Shown: positions 53,877 to 63,094 of the stretch, piece after piece
Position numbering within the stretch: the first letter of the stretch is position 1
Layout of the letters: each line of letters begins with the position of its first letter
Origin: Streptomyces rimosus
Lineage (GTDB): Bacteria; Actinomycetota; Actinomycetes; Streptomycetales; Streptomycetaceae
Direction of reading: 5' to 3'
Assembly (NCBI RefSeq): GCF_008704655.1
Contig: NZ_CP023688.1
Span: forward strand, 5,881,501 to 5,945,500
DNA: 64,000 nt
Program-made: the position numbers and the translations under genes
Notes under the pieces: generated by a model
What the model saw: only the letters and a program-made list of their open reading frames with translations
Told to the model about the DNA's origin: nothing
Databases searched by the model: none

Positions 53877-54734
53877 ATGAAGCTGCTGCGTGTCGGTCAG
53901 GTGGGGACGGAACGCCCGGCGCTGCTCGACGAGCAGGGCGCCCTGCGCGACCTGTCGACGCTGGTCACGGACATCGACGGGGCTCTGCTGGCGGACGCCC
54001 CGGCCCTGGACCGGATACGGGCGGCGGCCGCCGCCGGTGAGCTGCCGCGCCTGGACCCGGCCGGGCTGCGCACCGGCCCGCCCGTCGCCCGGATCGGCAA
54101 GGTCGTGTGCATCGGGCTGAACTACCACGACCACGCCCGCGAGACCGGTGCCGCCGTCCCGGCCGAACCGATCGTCTTCCTGAAGGCGCCCGACACGGTC
54201 GTGGGTCCCCACGACCCGGTGCTGGTGCCGCGCGGCAGCGTGAAGACGGACTGGGAAGTCGAACTGGCCGTCGTCATCGGCCGTACCGCGCGCTATCTGG
54301 AGACCGACGACGAGGCCCGCGCCGCCGTCGCCGGCTACACGATCGCGCACGACGTCTCCGAACGCGAGTTCCAGATCGAGCGCGGTGGCCAGTGGGACAA
54401 GGGCAAGAACTGCGAGACGTTCAACCCGCTGGGCCCGTGGCTGGTGACGGCCGACGAGGTGCCCGATCCGCAGGCGCTGGGCGTACGCCTGTGGGTCAAC
54501 GGCACGCTGCGGCAGGACGGCACGACCGCCGAGCAGATCTTCCCGGTGGCCGAAGTGGTCCGTTACCTCAGCCGGTTCATGACCCTGTACCCGGGCGACG
54601 TCATCAACACCGGCACCCCGGCGGGCGTGGCGATGGGCTGCCCGGAGCCGAAGCCGTATCTGCGCGCCGGTGACGTGGTGGAGCTGGAAATCGACGGCCT
54701 GGGGCGGCAGCGGCAGGAGCTGACGGCGGCCTGA
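53877..54734 (+). CDS. Fumarylacetoacetate hydrolase family protein
   Basis: 285 residues. An N-terminal domain (1-65) is followed by the FAH fold with metal and catalytic motifs [41 protein letters not shown] and [17 protein letters not shown]. These match the 2,4-diketo-3-deoxy-L-fuconate hydrolase/acylpyruvase group that cleaves C-C bonds in diketo acids. Substrate uncertain. GGGAG precedes the ATG. It is a monocistronic unit. Confidence 0.92.
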   Translation: MKLLRVGQVGTERPALLDEQGALRDLSTLVTDIDGALLADAPALDRIRAAAAAGELPRLDPAGLRTGPPVARIGKVVCIGLNYHDHARETGAAVPAEPIVFLKAPDTVVGPHDPVLVPRGSVKTDWEVELAVVIGRTARYLETDDEARAAVAGYTIAHDVSEREFQIERGGQWDKGKNCETFNPLGPWLVTADEVPDPQALGVRLWVNGTLRQDGTTAEQIFPVAEVVRYLSRFMTLYPGDVINTGTPAGVAMGCPEPKPYLRAGDVVELEIDGLGRQRQELTAA

Positions 54735-54840
54735 CGGGGCATCAGGCGCGGGTCGCGGGCGGGGCGGCCGGCTGTCGGCTGGACAGGGGGAATCGCCGTA
54801 CGGGTACGCGGGCTGTCCGGCTGCCCGACCGGTCCGCGTT

Positions 54841-54846
54841 CATAGT
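54841..54846 (+). promoter_or_regulatory. -10-like hexamer for the surface-protein gene
   Basis: CATAGT, 6 nt, then ATG 54853; no ribosome site is present. Confidence 0.5.
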
Positions 54847-54852
54847 GCCCAT

Positions 54853-56694
54853 ATGCCTGCAAAAAAGACAAAACGGTCCCATGTGGTGGGTGCCGCCGCG
54901 CTGGGAGCCGTCGCCGCGGTGCTCCTCGGCCTGTTCGCCGCGTTCGGCTTCGCGGCCCCGCTGCCCGACGGGCTCGGCCCGTGCCTGGGGAGCGGCTGCC
55001 CGTCCTCGTACGACGATCCGAACAACGGACCGGTGCCCGGCCGGGACGAGAACCTCAACATCTTCGTCGGCGGGGACTTCCGCGTCGGCGGCTCGGCCGC
55101 GGAGGCCGAAGGGAAGATCGTCACCCTCGGCACCTTCGAGATGAACAAGACCGGCGGGTCCAGCGTCTACAACGTGGGCATCGTCGGCGTCGGCTCCCGG
55201 GTGCCGCCGCCCAACGGCTCCGACTTCCTGACCGTGGGCGGCGACGTCACCATCGCCCCCGGGCAGCGGCTGCTCGCCGAGGAGGGCAGCACCCACGGAG
55301 TCGTCGCCTACGAGGGCAGGCTCAGCGGCACCGTGATTCCCCAGGCGGACCAGCGGCCCGGCGTCGCCGACCCGTACCGCAGGCTGGTGCCCGATCTCAC
55401 GGCGAGCAGCCGGTGTTACGCGCGGACCGGGGACGGGCCGCGGCCCGCGACCGGCACCGCCGTCAACCAGGGCTACTCGACGGTCTTCACCGGTGACGGC
55501 AGGTCCGCCCTACAGGTCTTCAACGTCGACTTCGACCTGGTGGGACGCAACGGCGGCGCCCAGGGCATCACCTTCACCGGGATTCCGCAGGGCGCGACCG
55601 TCCTGGTCAACATGGTCGGCGACGCGCGCACGATCAACACGTACATCGGCCACGACCTCCAGCCGCCCGGCATCCGCCAGCGGCTGCTGTGGAACTTCCC
55701 GGACGCGAACACGGTGGAGTTCAAGGGCGGTGCGCAGTTCCAGGGAAGCGTGCTGGTCGGCAAGCAGGGCAGTACGACGACGGTGTCGGTGCCGGGCATG
55801 AACGGCCGGTTCTTCACGGTCGGTTCGCTGGTGCACACCTCGACGTCCGGCGCCGAGATGCACAACTACCCCTTCAACGGCGATCTGCCCGACTGCCGGG
55901 ACCAGAGGCCGACGCCGAGCCCGACACCGAGTCCTACGGAGCCGTCGCCTTCACCCACGGAGCCGAGTCCGTCTCCGACCGAGCCGTCGCCGAGTCCGAC
56001 CGAACCGAGTCCCTCGCCGACCGAGCCGTCGCCGTCGCCGACGGAGCCGAGCCCCTCGCCCACGGAGCCCTCGCCGAGTCCCACGGAGCCGAGCCCTTCC
56101 CCCACGGAGCCGTCGCCGTCGCCGACCGAGCCCAGCCCGTCGCCCACGGAACCGACCCCGACCCCCACGGAGCCGACTCCGACCCCGACCCCGAGTCCGA
56201 CGGAGCCGAGCCCGAGCCCGACCGAGCCGACCCCGTCTCCGACCGAACCCACACCCTCTCCGACCGAGCCGGTCCCGACTCCCACCGAGCCGACTCCGGG
56301 CCCGACGGAGCCCACTCCCGGCCCGACCGAGCCGACTCCGGGCCCGACGGAGCCCACTCCCGGCCCGACCGAGCCGACTCCGGGCCCGACGGAGCCGACT
56401 CCGGGCCCGACGGAGCCGACTCCCGGCCCCACGGAGCCCACCCCGGGCCCCACCGAGCCGACCCCGACCTCAACCCCCACCCCCACCGCAACTCTCACTG
56501 CAACCCCGACCCCCAACCCCACCCACTCCTCCCACACCCCCCTGCCCAGCCCCGCCCCCACCGATGGTGGGGATCAGCTGGCGCACAGTGGCAGCGGGTT
56601 CCAGGATCCGTTGTTCATCGGGGCGGCGGTGGCCGCCGTCATCAGCGGTGTGGTGCTCGTGCTGATCATCCGCACCCGGCGCCGCTCGGACTGA
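54853..56694 (+). CDS. Choice-of-anchor A surface protein with Pro/Ser/Thr/Glu stalk
   Basis: 613 residues. A basic N-terminus and signal helix (about 10-35) are followed by the choice-of-anchor A domain (about 60-350; [40 protein letters not shown]). A stalk (about 353-570) then has about ten [11 protein letters not shown] repeats and a block of TPGPTEP repeats. The end LAHSG (576-580), a helix and RTRRRSD form a sortase signal, LAxTG-like but with Ser for Thr. A class E sortase is encoded 9 kb away. Adhesive or structural role inferred. Confidence 0.9.
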   Translation: MPAKKTKRSHVVGAAALGAVAAVLLGLFAAFGFAAPLPDGLGPCLGSGCPSSYDDPNNGPVPGRDENLNIFVGGDFRVGGSAAEAEGKIVTLGTFEMNKTGGSSVYNVGIVGVGSRVPPPNGSDFLTVGGDVTIAPGQRLLAEEGSTHGVVAYEGRLSGTVIPQADQRPGVADPYRRLVPDLTASSRCYARTGDGPRPATGTAVNQGYSTVFTGDGRSALQVFNVDFDLVGRNGGAQGITFTGIPQGATVLVNMVGDARTINTYIGHDLQPPGIRQRLLWNFPDANTVEFKGGAQFQGSVLVGKQGSTTTVSVPGMNGRFFTVGSLVHTSTSGAEMHNYPFNGDLPDCRDQRPTPSPTPSPTEPSPSPTEPSPSPTEPSPSPTEPSPSPTEPSPSPTEPSPSPTEPSPSPTEPSPSPTEPSPSPTEPSPSPTEPTPTPTEPTPTPTPSPTEPSPSPTEPTPSPTEPTPSPTEPVPTPTEPTPGPTEPTPGPTEPTPGPTEPTPGPTEPTPGPTEPTPGPTEPTPGPTEPTPGPTEPTPTSTPTPTATLTATPTPNPTHSSHTPLPSPAPTDGGDQLAHSGSGFQDPLFIGAAVAAVISGVVLVLIIRTRRRSD

Positions 56695-56701
56695 CCTGCC
56701 G

Positions 56702-57229
56702 TCAGTCCTCCGTCCGCTGCTCGATGTAGCGTCCCAGGGCGTCGACCACCAGCGCGTGGTCGTCGCCCTGGGGGAGGCCGGAGACGGCGACCGTGCCGAT
56801 GACTCCCGTACCGCGCAGCCGTACGGGGAAGGCGCCGCCGTGCGCGGCGTAGCGGTCCGGGTCGAGGCGGGACGATTCCTCGAAGGTCCGTCCCTTGGCG
56901 CGGAACCGGGCGCCGACCAGGTACGACGACTCCGCGTACCGCTCCACGACGCGGCACTTGCGCTCGATCCACGCGTCGTTGTCCGCCGACGTACCGGGCA
57001 GCGCGCAGTGGAACAGCTGCTGCCCGCCGCGCCGGATGTCCACCGTGACGGCCGCGCCGCGCTCGCGCGCCAGGTCCGTCAGCAGGCAGCCCAGCCGCCA
57101 CGCGTCCTCGTTGCCGAAGCGGTCCAGGACCAGGCGGCGTTCCTGCTCCTCCAGTTCGCGCACCTGGTGGCGCGCCGCCTCCCGCTCGTCCGTACCGTTC
57201 AGCACTCCCGTGCCGTTCATGCCGCTCAT
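56702..57229 (-). CDS. UPF0303 family protein (HbpS/GlcG-like fold)
   Basis: 175 residues. The start is a short tail (MSGMNGTGVLNGTDEREAA) and then a helix-rich and beta core of the UPF0303/DUF336-like family (AVTVDIRRGGQQLFHCALPG, HGGAFPVRLRGTGVIGTVAVSGLPQGDDHALVVDAL). Related members bind or degrade haem, but no haem ligand can be assigned here. Its ATG overlaps the stop of the Gfo/Idh gene, so it is translated from the same mRNA. Confidence 0.85.
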   Translation of the reverse strand: MSGMNGTGVLNGTDEREAARHQVRELEEQERRLVLDRFGNEDAWRLGCLLTDLARERGAAVTVDIRRGGQQLFHCALPGTSADNDAWIERKCRVVERYAESSYLVGARFRAKGRTFEESSRLDPDRYAAHGGAFPVRLRGTGVIGTVAVSGLPQGDDHALVVDALGRYIEQRTED

Positions 57230-58323
57230 GCCGACTCCTCGATCCGGACCGTGCGGCCCTCGGCCGCCGATGTCTTCGCCGCTTCCAGAACGCGCAGCGT
57301 GGCCGCCGCTTCCCGGGCGCTCACCGGCGGCCGGCCGCCGGTACGCAGGGCCTCCGCGACGGCGGCGTAGTACGCGGGGTAGTCGCCGGGCAGGGTCGGT
57401 ACGGGGTCGCCGCCGCCGGTCAGCGGGGACTCCCCGGCGCCGATCCGGCCCCACGACGCCTCGGGTTCGGTGCCCCAGCCGGCCGGGTCCTCGCCCGGCC
57501 GCCGGCCCTCGCGCAGCGCCGCTTCCTGCGGGTCCAGGCCGTACTTCACGTAACCCGCCCGGCTGCCCAGCACCCGGAAGCGCGGCCCGAGCTGGGCGGT
57601 GGTCGCGCTCACCCACAGGTGTGAGCGGACGCCGTTCGCGTGGGTGAGCGCGAGGAACGTGTCGTCGTCGGCCTCGGCGCCCGGGCGGCGTACGTCGGAC
57701 TCGGCGTAGACGTGGGTGACCGGACCGAAGAGGGCGAGCGCCTGGTCGGCGACGTGGCTGCCCAGGTCGTACAGCAGCCCGCCGATCTCGGCCGGGTCGC
57801 CGGACTCGCGCCAGCCGCCCTTCGGCTTCGGCCGCCAGCGTTCGAAACGCGACTCGAAGCGCAGGACGTCGCCGAGCGCGCCCTCGGTGATCAGCTGGTG
57901 CACCGTGCGGAAGTCGTTGTCCCAGCGCCGGTTCTGGAAGACGGAGAGCAGCAGGCCGCGGTCGTCCGCGAGGGCGGTCAGCCGCTCGGCCTCGGCGGCC
58001 GTCCCGGAGAGCGGCTTGTCGACGACCACCGGCAGACCGGCCTCCAGCGCCGCGGTGGCGAGCGGGACGTGGGTCTTGTTGGGGGAGGCGATGACGATCA
58101 GGTCCAGTTCGCCGGTGCGGGCCAGCACCTCGTCGGGGGTGGCGACCGTACGGACCCGGGGGTGCTCGGCGCGGGCCTGTGCCTGCCGGTCCGGGCTGCT
58201 GGTGGAGACGGTGTCCAGCGTCAGGCCGTTGGTGGCGGCGATCAGCGGGGCGTGGAAGACCGAGCCGGCGAGACCGTAGCCGATCAGGCCGACGCGCAGG
58301 GGAGTGCCGGGAGAGTCGTTCAT
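57226..58323 (-). CDS. Gfo/Idh/MocA family oxidoreductase
   Basis: 365 residues. The Rossmann start RVGLIGYGLAGSVFHAPL is NAD(P)-binding; DKPLSGTAAEAERL contains the family Lys (usually EKP), and a C-terminal domain (FESRFERWRPKPKGGWRESG) closes the active site. It oxidises or reduces a sugar, inositol or related compound; the substrate is unknown. ATG 58323 is 7 nt from a TTAAGT hexamer. It is divergent from a ROK regulator and probably under its control. Confidence 0.9.
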   Translation of the reverse strand: MNDSPGTPLRVGLIGYGLAGSVFHAPLIAATNGLTLDTVSTSSPDRQAQARAEHPRVRTVATPDEVLARTGELDLIVIASPNKTHVPLATAALEAGLPVVVDKPLSGTAAEAERLTALADDRGLLLSVFQNRRWDNDFRTVHQLITEGALGDVLRFESRFERWRPKPKGGWRESGDPAEIGGLLYDLGSHVADQALALFGPVTHVYAESDVRRPGAEADDDTFLALTHANGVRSHLWVSATTAQLGPRFRVLGSRAGYVKYGLDPQEAALREGRRPGEDPAGWGTEPEASWGRIGAGESPLTGGGDPVPTLPGDYPAYYAAVAEALRTGGRPPVSAREAAATLRVLEAAKTSAAEGRTVRIEESA

Positions 58324-58330
58324 GCGTCCC

Positions 58331-58373
58331 ACTTAAGCAACGCTGTTGCCAAAGTGCAAGCAATGCGGACAAT
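58331..58373. promoter_or_regulatory. Overlapping divergent promoters with a ROK-type operator
   Basis: For the dehydrogenase (-): -35 TTGCAC (58354-58359 complement), 17-bp spacer, -10 TTAAGT (58331-58336 complement). For the ROK gene (+): -35 TTGCCA (58346-58351), 16-bp spacer, -10 GACAAT (58368-58373), then 6 nt to GTG. The palindrome GCAAC-3-GTTGC (58337-58349) lies in the first spacer and overlaps the second -35, so one bound repressor would block both. Confidence 0.7.
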
Positions 58374-58379
58374 GGACGG

Positions 58380-59588
58380 GTGACCAGCCACGACTCCGAA
58401 GAACGTGTCGCCGCACCGGCCTCCGCGCCGCCGTGTGCCACCGGACCGGCCCCCGCGCCGCCCGGCGGCGGAGCCGGGCTGCCCGCCCTGCGCGGCCACA
58501 ACACCGCCCTGGTGCTGGGGCTGCTGCGGGCGGCCGGACCGGCGGGCGTCAGCCGGCTGGAGCTGGCCGCGCACACCGGGCTGACGCCGCAGGCCGTCAG
58601 CAAGATCCTCGCCCGGCTGCGGGTGGCCGGCCTGGTCGCCGAGGCGGGCCGGCGCGCCTCCACCGGCGGCAAGCCGCCCACGGTGCTGCGCCTGGTGCCC
58701 GAGGCCCGGTACGCGATCGGGCTGCACCTGGACCGCGACGAGCTGACCGCCGTCCTCACCGACCTCGCGGGCCGCACCGTCGCCGCGCGGACCGCCTCGC
58801 TCGACCTCGGCGCGGGCGCGCCCGCCGTGCTCGACACGGTGGCCGGGCAGCTCGCCGCGCTCCCGGACGAGGCCCGTTCGCCCCGCGTCCTGGGCGTCGG
58901 CGCCGCCAGCCCCGGGCCGCTGGACCACACGGACGGAGTGCTGCGCCGGGTCACCGGTTTCCCGGACTGGGACGGCTTTCCGCTGCGCGACGCGCTCGCC
59001 GGACGCCTCGGCCTGCCCGTCGTCCTGGACAAGGACACCAACGCCGCCGCCCTCGGCCTGGCCCGGCGCGAACCGGACGGGCGCGGCTCGTTCGCGTACC
59101 TCCACCTGGGTACGGGGCTGGGCGCGGGCCTGGTGCTCGGCGGCGCGCTGTACCGGGGGGCCAGGACCGGCGCGGGGGAGTTCGGGCACCAGGTGCTGCA
59201 ACTGGACGGTCCGCGCTGCGGGTGCGGCAAGCGCGGCTGCGTCGAGGCGTTGTGCCTCGACAGGGCGGCGCGCGGCGAGCCCGCCGAAGCGGCCCGCATC
59301 CTGGGCGTGGCCGCGGCCAACCTGGTGGAACTGCTCGACATCGACCGGGTGCTGCTCGGCGGCCGTACGGTGCTGGCGAGCCCCGACACGTACGTACGCG
59401 GCGTGGCCGAGGCCCTGGCCGAACAGGCCCGCATCCGGGGCGACGGCGGTACCCCCGCGATCCCCGTGGCCGTGGCCGAAGGGGGCGCGCAGGCGGTGGC
59501 GGACGGCGCGGCGCACCTCGTCCTCGCGCCGCTGTTCGGCGCGCCGGGGACGCCGTTCGGGGGCGGAGCGGCGGCGGAACTGCGCTGA
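58380..59588 (+). CDS. ROK family transcription regulator
   Basis: 402 residues. The N-terminal helix-turn-helix (about 35-95; RLELAAHTGLTPQAVSKILARLRVAGLVAEAG) precedes a ROK sugar-kinase-like domain with ASPGPLDH, LDKDTNAAALG, HLGTGLGAG and the zinc motif RCGCGKRGCVEAL. The sugar kinase-type Asp is present, but in regulators it serves ligand sensing. It is divergent from the Gfo/Idh gene and most likely represses it and itself. The first 30 or so residues are a disordered Ala/Pro tail. GTG start, leaderless type. Confidence 0.9.
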   Translation: MTSHDSEERVAAPASAPPCATGPAPAPPGGGAGLPALRGHNTALVLGLLRAAGPAGVSRLELAAHTGLTPQAVSKILARLRVAGLVAEAGRRASTGGKPPTVLRLVPEARYAIGLHLDRDELTAVLTDLAGRTVAARTASLDLGAGAPAVLDTVAGQLAALPDEARSPRVLGVGAASPGPLDHTDGVLRRVTGFPDWDGFPLRDALAGRLGLPVVLDKDTNAAALGLARREPDGRGSFAYLHLGTGLGAGLVLGGALYRGARTGAGEFGHQVLQLDGPRCGCGKRGCVEALCLDRAARGEPAEAARILGVAAANLVELLDIDRVLLGGRTVLASPDTYVRGVAEALAEQARIRGDGGTPAIPVAVAEGGAQAVADGAAHLVLAPLFGAPGTPFGGGAAAELR

Positions 59589-59722
59589 GGCAGGGGCTTT
59601 TGGTGTCCGGGGGCTGCGCTGAACGCGCGGCATTCGGGCGATCGAAGGCGCGTACCGGGGCGTCGGGGCCCGGGCGGCGCACGCCCGTGGCAAGGTCCGG
59701 GAACGACCGGTCATACGAGATA

Positions 59723-59781
59723 CGGACGGTCCGGTCCGGGGCGGGCCGCGACGAGCGGCACACCCCGGACCGGACCGTCCG
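59723..59781 (+). terminator. Long hairpin after the ROK gene
   Basis: A perfect 19-bp inverted repeat CGGACGGTCCGGTCCGGGG with a 21-nt loop, 135 bp after the ROK stop. It is likely a terminator; the length would also suit an operator pair. The rest of the 301-bp gap (59589-59889) shows nothing else. Confidence 0.6.
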
Positions 59782-59889
59782 GATCGCCCACGTCCCCGTC
59801 CCCAGCCCGCCCCGTCCCCGCCCGTGTCCCCGTCCGACCGCCCCGGCGCCGGGCCGTCCGTCCGCGCCGGGCGAGCAGGGAGGTCCGTC

Positions 59890-60231
59890 ATGCCCGTGCG
59901 CCCGCCCCGTGTGCTGACGCGCGCCACCGTCTCGGCCGCGCTGCTGGCCGCCGTGTCGTTTGCGTGCCCGTCCGCGACCGCCGCCGAGAGCCCCGGGCAC
60001 CGGGCGGAGGTACGTACGGCGGCCGAGCGGTCCCCGGCGGCGAACGGAGCGGACGGCCCGGCCGACCGTACGGACCGCCCGGCCGCTCGCGCGGCCGACC
60101 GCACGGGCCGCCCGCCCCACCTCGCGGACACCGGAGCCGCCGCCGTCACCCGTATCGGCGCCGTCGCCCTGGTGCTCATGGCCGCCGGCGTCCTCCTCCT
60201 GGCGGCGGCCCGCCGACTCCGGCGGCGCTGA
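59890..60231 (+). CDS. Small sortase-anchored surface protein (LADTG)
   Basis: 113 residues. A signal peptide ends near residue 32 (TAAES), and a low-complexity Ala/Asp/Arg-rich segment of about 45 residues follows. The end is LADTG (78-82), one helix (about 88-106) and RRLRRR. This is a complete LAxTG sorting signal for a class E sortase. GGGAGG precedes the ATG. The exposed part after cleavage is under 50 residues, so it may act as a peptide-like surface factor. Confidence 0.82.
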   Translation: MPVRPPRVLTRATVSAALLAAVSFACPSATAAESPGHRAEVRTAAERSPAANGADGPADRTDRPAARAADRTGRPPHLADTGAAAVTRIGAVALVLMAAGVLLLAAARRLRRR

Positions 60232-60352
60232 GCAGAACACCGACTACGCGCTGACCAGGACTCCGCCCGCGCGCCGAGCAGGACACCCGCGAGCCCCCTT
60301 CCCGTAGGCAACGCGTAACCTCCGGCCGCACCCGGAGTGCGAGGATCGCCCG

Positions 60353-61111
60353 GTGGACTACCCGAACGGCCAGGAACCTGGCGCACCGATCCGCTCCGGC
60401 ATCCCCGAGCACGGACGCATCCCCAAGTACTACGCGGCGAAGGTCCAATTGGAGACGCTGCTCGCCGAACTGGGTGAGGGTGAGGCGCTGCCGACCGAAC
60501 GCGAACTGGCCCTGCGCTTCGAGGTGTCCCGGGAAACGCTGCGCCAGGCGCTCCGTGAACTCCACCTGGAGGGGCGGCTGCGGCGTCTGGGCCGCGGCAC
60601 CGTCGTCGCGGGCCCGAAGCTGGAACAGCCGCTGTCGCTGGCGAGTTACACCGAGGGCGTACGGAAACAGGGCCGCCGCCCGGGCCGCCACCTGGTCGGT
60701 CTGGACCGCTTCCCCGCGCCGGAGAAGCTGGCCGGCGAGCTGGGCCTGCAAGTCGGCGACGAGGTCTGGCACATGGAGCGGGTGCTGCTCGCGGACGACG
60801 AACGGGTCGGGTTGGAGAGCACGTACGTCGCCGTGGCCAGGGTGCCGCGCCTGGACGCGGAGTTCGAGCCCGACTCCTCCTTCTACGCCTACCTCCACGA
60901 GCGCCTGGGCATCGGCTTCGGGGACGCGGACGAGCGCCTGGAGACCGTACTGGCCACCCCGCGCGAAGCCCTGCTGATCGGCACTCCCGGCGCCCTGCCG
61001 ATGCTTCTCATCCACCGACTGTCCCGCGACACCCGCGGCCTGCCGCTGGAGCGGGTGCGTTCGCTCTACCGGGGGGACCGGTTCTCCTTCACGACCCATC
61101 TGGGCGGCTGA
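60353..61111 (+). CDS. GntR/HutC-type regulator with UTRA domain
   Basis: 252 residues. The winged helix (about 24-88; ALPTERELALRFEVSRETLRQALRELHLEGRLRRLGRGTVVAG) is followed by a UTRA ligand domain (about 95-245). It heads the phosphonate-related genes that follow on the same strand and probably controls them, sensing an aminophosphonate or related compound. GTG 60353 has a GAGGAT hexamer 6 nt upstream, weaker than the other leaderless cases. Confidence 0.9.
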   Translation: MDYPNGQEPGAPIRSGIPEHGRIPKYYAAKVQLETLLAELGEGEALPTERELALRFEVSRETLRQALRELHLEGRLRRLGRGTVVAGPKLEQPLSLASYTEGVRKQGRRPGRHLVGLDRFPAPEKLAGELGLQVGDEVWHMERVLLADDERVGLESTYVAVARVPRLDAEFEPDSSFYAYLHERLGIGFGDADERLETVLATPREALLIGTPGALPMLLIHRLSRDTRGLPLERVRSLYRGDRFSFTTHLGG

Positions 61112-61244
61112 TCTCCCGGGACGCGGCAGCCCGCCGCTTCGATCACGAGAAGATAACGGGTCTAGGCCAAACTTGCGGCCCCGTTCACCACCCCGTCCCC
61201 TCCCGGACCGCCGGGCGCCACCCGCCCCCACGACCGTTCCGGGC

Positions 61245-62366
61245 ATGCGAGTCATAGTTGTCGGAGCCGGGGTGCTGGGGACCATGCACGCCTGGGAAGC
61301 GGTCGGGCGCGGCCACGAGGTCGTGCACATCGAGCGGGAGGCCGAGGCGCGCGGGGCCTCGGTGCGCAATTTCGGGCTGGTCTGGGTCGGCGGCCGGGCC
61401 GGCGGCGCGGAGCTGGACACCGCGCTGCGGGCCCGCGAGCTGTGGGAGGGCATCGGGGAGCGGGTCCCCGGTCTCGGGTTCCGGCCGAACGGTTCGCTCA
61501 CCGTCGTACGCGACGCGGCCGAGCACGCCGTCGCCGAGGCGGCCGTACGCCGTCCCGACGCCGCGTCCCGCGGGTACAAGCTGCTCGGCGCCGACGAGGC
61601 CCGGGCGCTCAATCCCGCGCTGCGCGGGGAGTTCGCCGGAGCGCTCTGGTGCGAGCGGGACGCCGCGGTCGAGCCGCGCACCGCCCAGCGAGCGCTGCGG
61701 GAGGCCCTGGCGGCGTCCGGGCAGTACACCTTCCTCGGCGGGCGCGAGGTACGCGACGTCGTCGGCGAGCGGGCCGTCCGAGACGACCACGGCGACTTCC
61801 ACGAAGGGGACGCGGTGGTGCTGTGCACCGGCGCCTGGCTCGGCGGCCTGGTGCGGGAGCTGGCCCCCGACCTGCCGGTGCGCCGGGTCCGGCTCCAGAT
61901 GATGCAGACCACACCGCTCGGCGAGAGCCTGACCACCTCCGTCGCCGACGCGGACAGCTTCCGCTACTACCCGGCCTACGCCGGACCGGAGCTGGACGCG
62001 CTGGCCGCAGCGCAGCCCCAGCCGCCGGTCGCCGCCGAGCACCGCATGCAGCTGCTGATGGTGCAGCGCGCCGACGGCGGCCTGACGATCGGCGACACCC
62101 ACGAGTACGCCACGCCCTTCGGGTTCGACGTGGTCGAGGACCCGTACGAGCACCTGACCTCGGTCGTCGAAGCGCTGCTCGGCCGCCCGCTGCCCGCCGT
62201 GCGCCGCCGCTGGGCCGGGGTGTACGCGCAGTGCACCGACCCGTCCCGCGTCGTGCACCGGCAGCAGGTGCGGGAGGGCGTCTGGCTGGTCACCGGACCC
62301 GGCGGACGCGGCATGACCTGCTCCCCGGCGCTGGCCGAGGACACCGCGAACGAACTGGGCTGGTGA
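61245..62366 (+). CDS. FAD-dependent amine oxidase of the phosphonate-linked type
   Basis: 373 residues, DAO-like. The FAD-binding start VIVVGAGVLGTMHAWEAVGRGHEVVHIERE is clear, and GASVRNFGLVWVGG plus GPGGRGMTCSPALAEDTANEL at the end match the oxidase group encoded next to phosphonatases. These oxidise the C-N bond of 2-aminoethylphosphonate or its N-methyl form to phosphonoacetaldehyde. The next gene encodes a hydrolase for that product. No aminotransferase (phnW) is seen in the window. Confidence 0.88.
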   Translation: MRVIVVGAGVLGTMHAWEAVGRGHEVVHIEREAEARGASVRNFGLVWVGGRAGGAELDTALRARELWEGIGERVPGLGFRPNGSLTVVRDAAEHAVAEAAVRRPDAASRGYKLLGADEARALNPALRGEFAGALWCERDAAVEPRTAQRALREALAASGQYTFLGGREVRDVVGERAVRDDHGDFHEGDAVVLCTGAWLGGLVRELAPDLPVRRVRLQMMQTTPLGESLTTSVADADSFRYYPAYAGPELDALAAAQPQPPVAAEHRMQLLMVQRADGGLTIGDTHEYATPFGFDVVEDPYEHLTSVVEALLGRPLPAVRRRWAGVYAQCTDPSRVVHRQQVREGVWLVTGPGGRGMTCSPALAEDTANELGW

Positions 62367-62371
62367 GGGCC

Positions 62372-63094
62372 ATGAACAGCGACTACCCGGAGGACGCGCC
62401 GGTTTCCCTCGTCGTCCTCGACATGGCGGGGACCACGGTCGCCGACGGCGGGCTGGTGGAGCAGGCGTTCGGCGCCGCGGCCGGGCGGCTCGGCGTCGTA
62501 CCGGGCAGCGCCGAGCACGCCGAACAGCTGGCGTACGTCCGCGCCACCATGGGCGAGTCCAAGATCTCCGTCTTCCGGCACCTCTACGGGGACGAACAGC
62601 GGGCCCGCCGTGCCAACGCCGCCTTCGAGGAGGCGTACGGGGAACTGGTCGACGGCGGGCGGATAGCGCCCGTGCCCGGCGCCCGGGAGGCCATCGAGGC
62701 CCTGCGGGACGCGGGCCGCACGGTCGTGCTGACCACCGGCTTCGCCCGGGTCACCCAGGACGCGATCCTGGACGCGCTCGGCTGGCGGGACCTGGCGGCG
62801 CTGACCCTGTGCCCGGCCGACGCGGGCGGGCGCGGACGCCCGTACCCGGACCTGGTGCTGACGGCGCTGCTGCGCACCGGCGCCGCCGACTCCGTACGGC
62901 AGGTCGCGGTGGTCGGGGACACCTCGTACGACATGCTCTCCGGGCGCCGCGCCGGCGCCTCCGTCGTCGCCGGGGTGCTGACCGGCGCCCACGACGAGGC
63001 GGCGCTGCGCGCGGCGGGCGCCACCCACGTCCTCGGTTCGGTGGCCGAACTGCCCGCCCTGCTCGAAGGACCGCGCCCGGAGCGCCCCTCATGA
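62372..63094 (+). CDS. Phosphonatase-like HAD hydrolase (PhnX-like)
   Basis: 240 residues. The HAD nucleophile Asp17 lies in VLDMAGTTVADGG, and Lys64 (ATMGESKISVFRHL) aligns with the Schiff-base Lys of phosphonoacetaldehyde hydrolase, so C-P cleavage is plausible. VVGDTSYDMLSGRRAG is HAD motif IV. It would convert phosphonoacetaldehyde to acetaldehyde and phosphate. The ATG lies 5 bp after the oxidase stop. Family assignment is strong; true substrate is inferred. Confidence 0.88.
   Translation: MNSDYPEDAPVSLVVLDMAGTTVADGGLVEQAFGAAAGRLGVVPGSAEHAEQLAYVRATMGESKISVFRHLYGDEQRARRANAAFEEAYGELVDGGRIAPVPGAREAIEALRDAGRTVVLTTGFARVTQDAILDALGWRDLAALTLCPADAGGRGRPYPDLVLTALLRTGAADSVRQVAVVGDTSYDMLSGRRAGASVVAGVLTGAHDEAALRAAGATHVLGSVAELPALLEGPRPERPS

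Noticed and set aside
58320..60386. 688-codon open frame on the - strand spanning the ROK gene and the LADTG gene
   Set aside because: It is Arg/Pro-rich, crosses two well-supported genes and a hairpin, and has no ribosome site.
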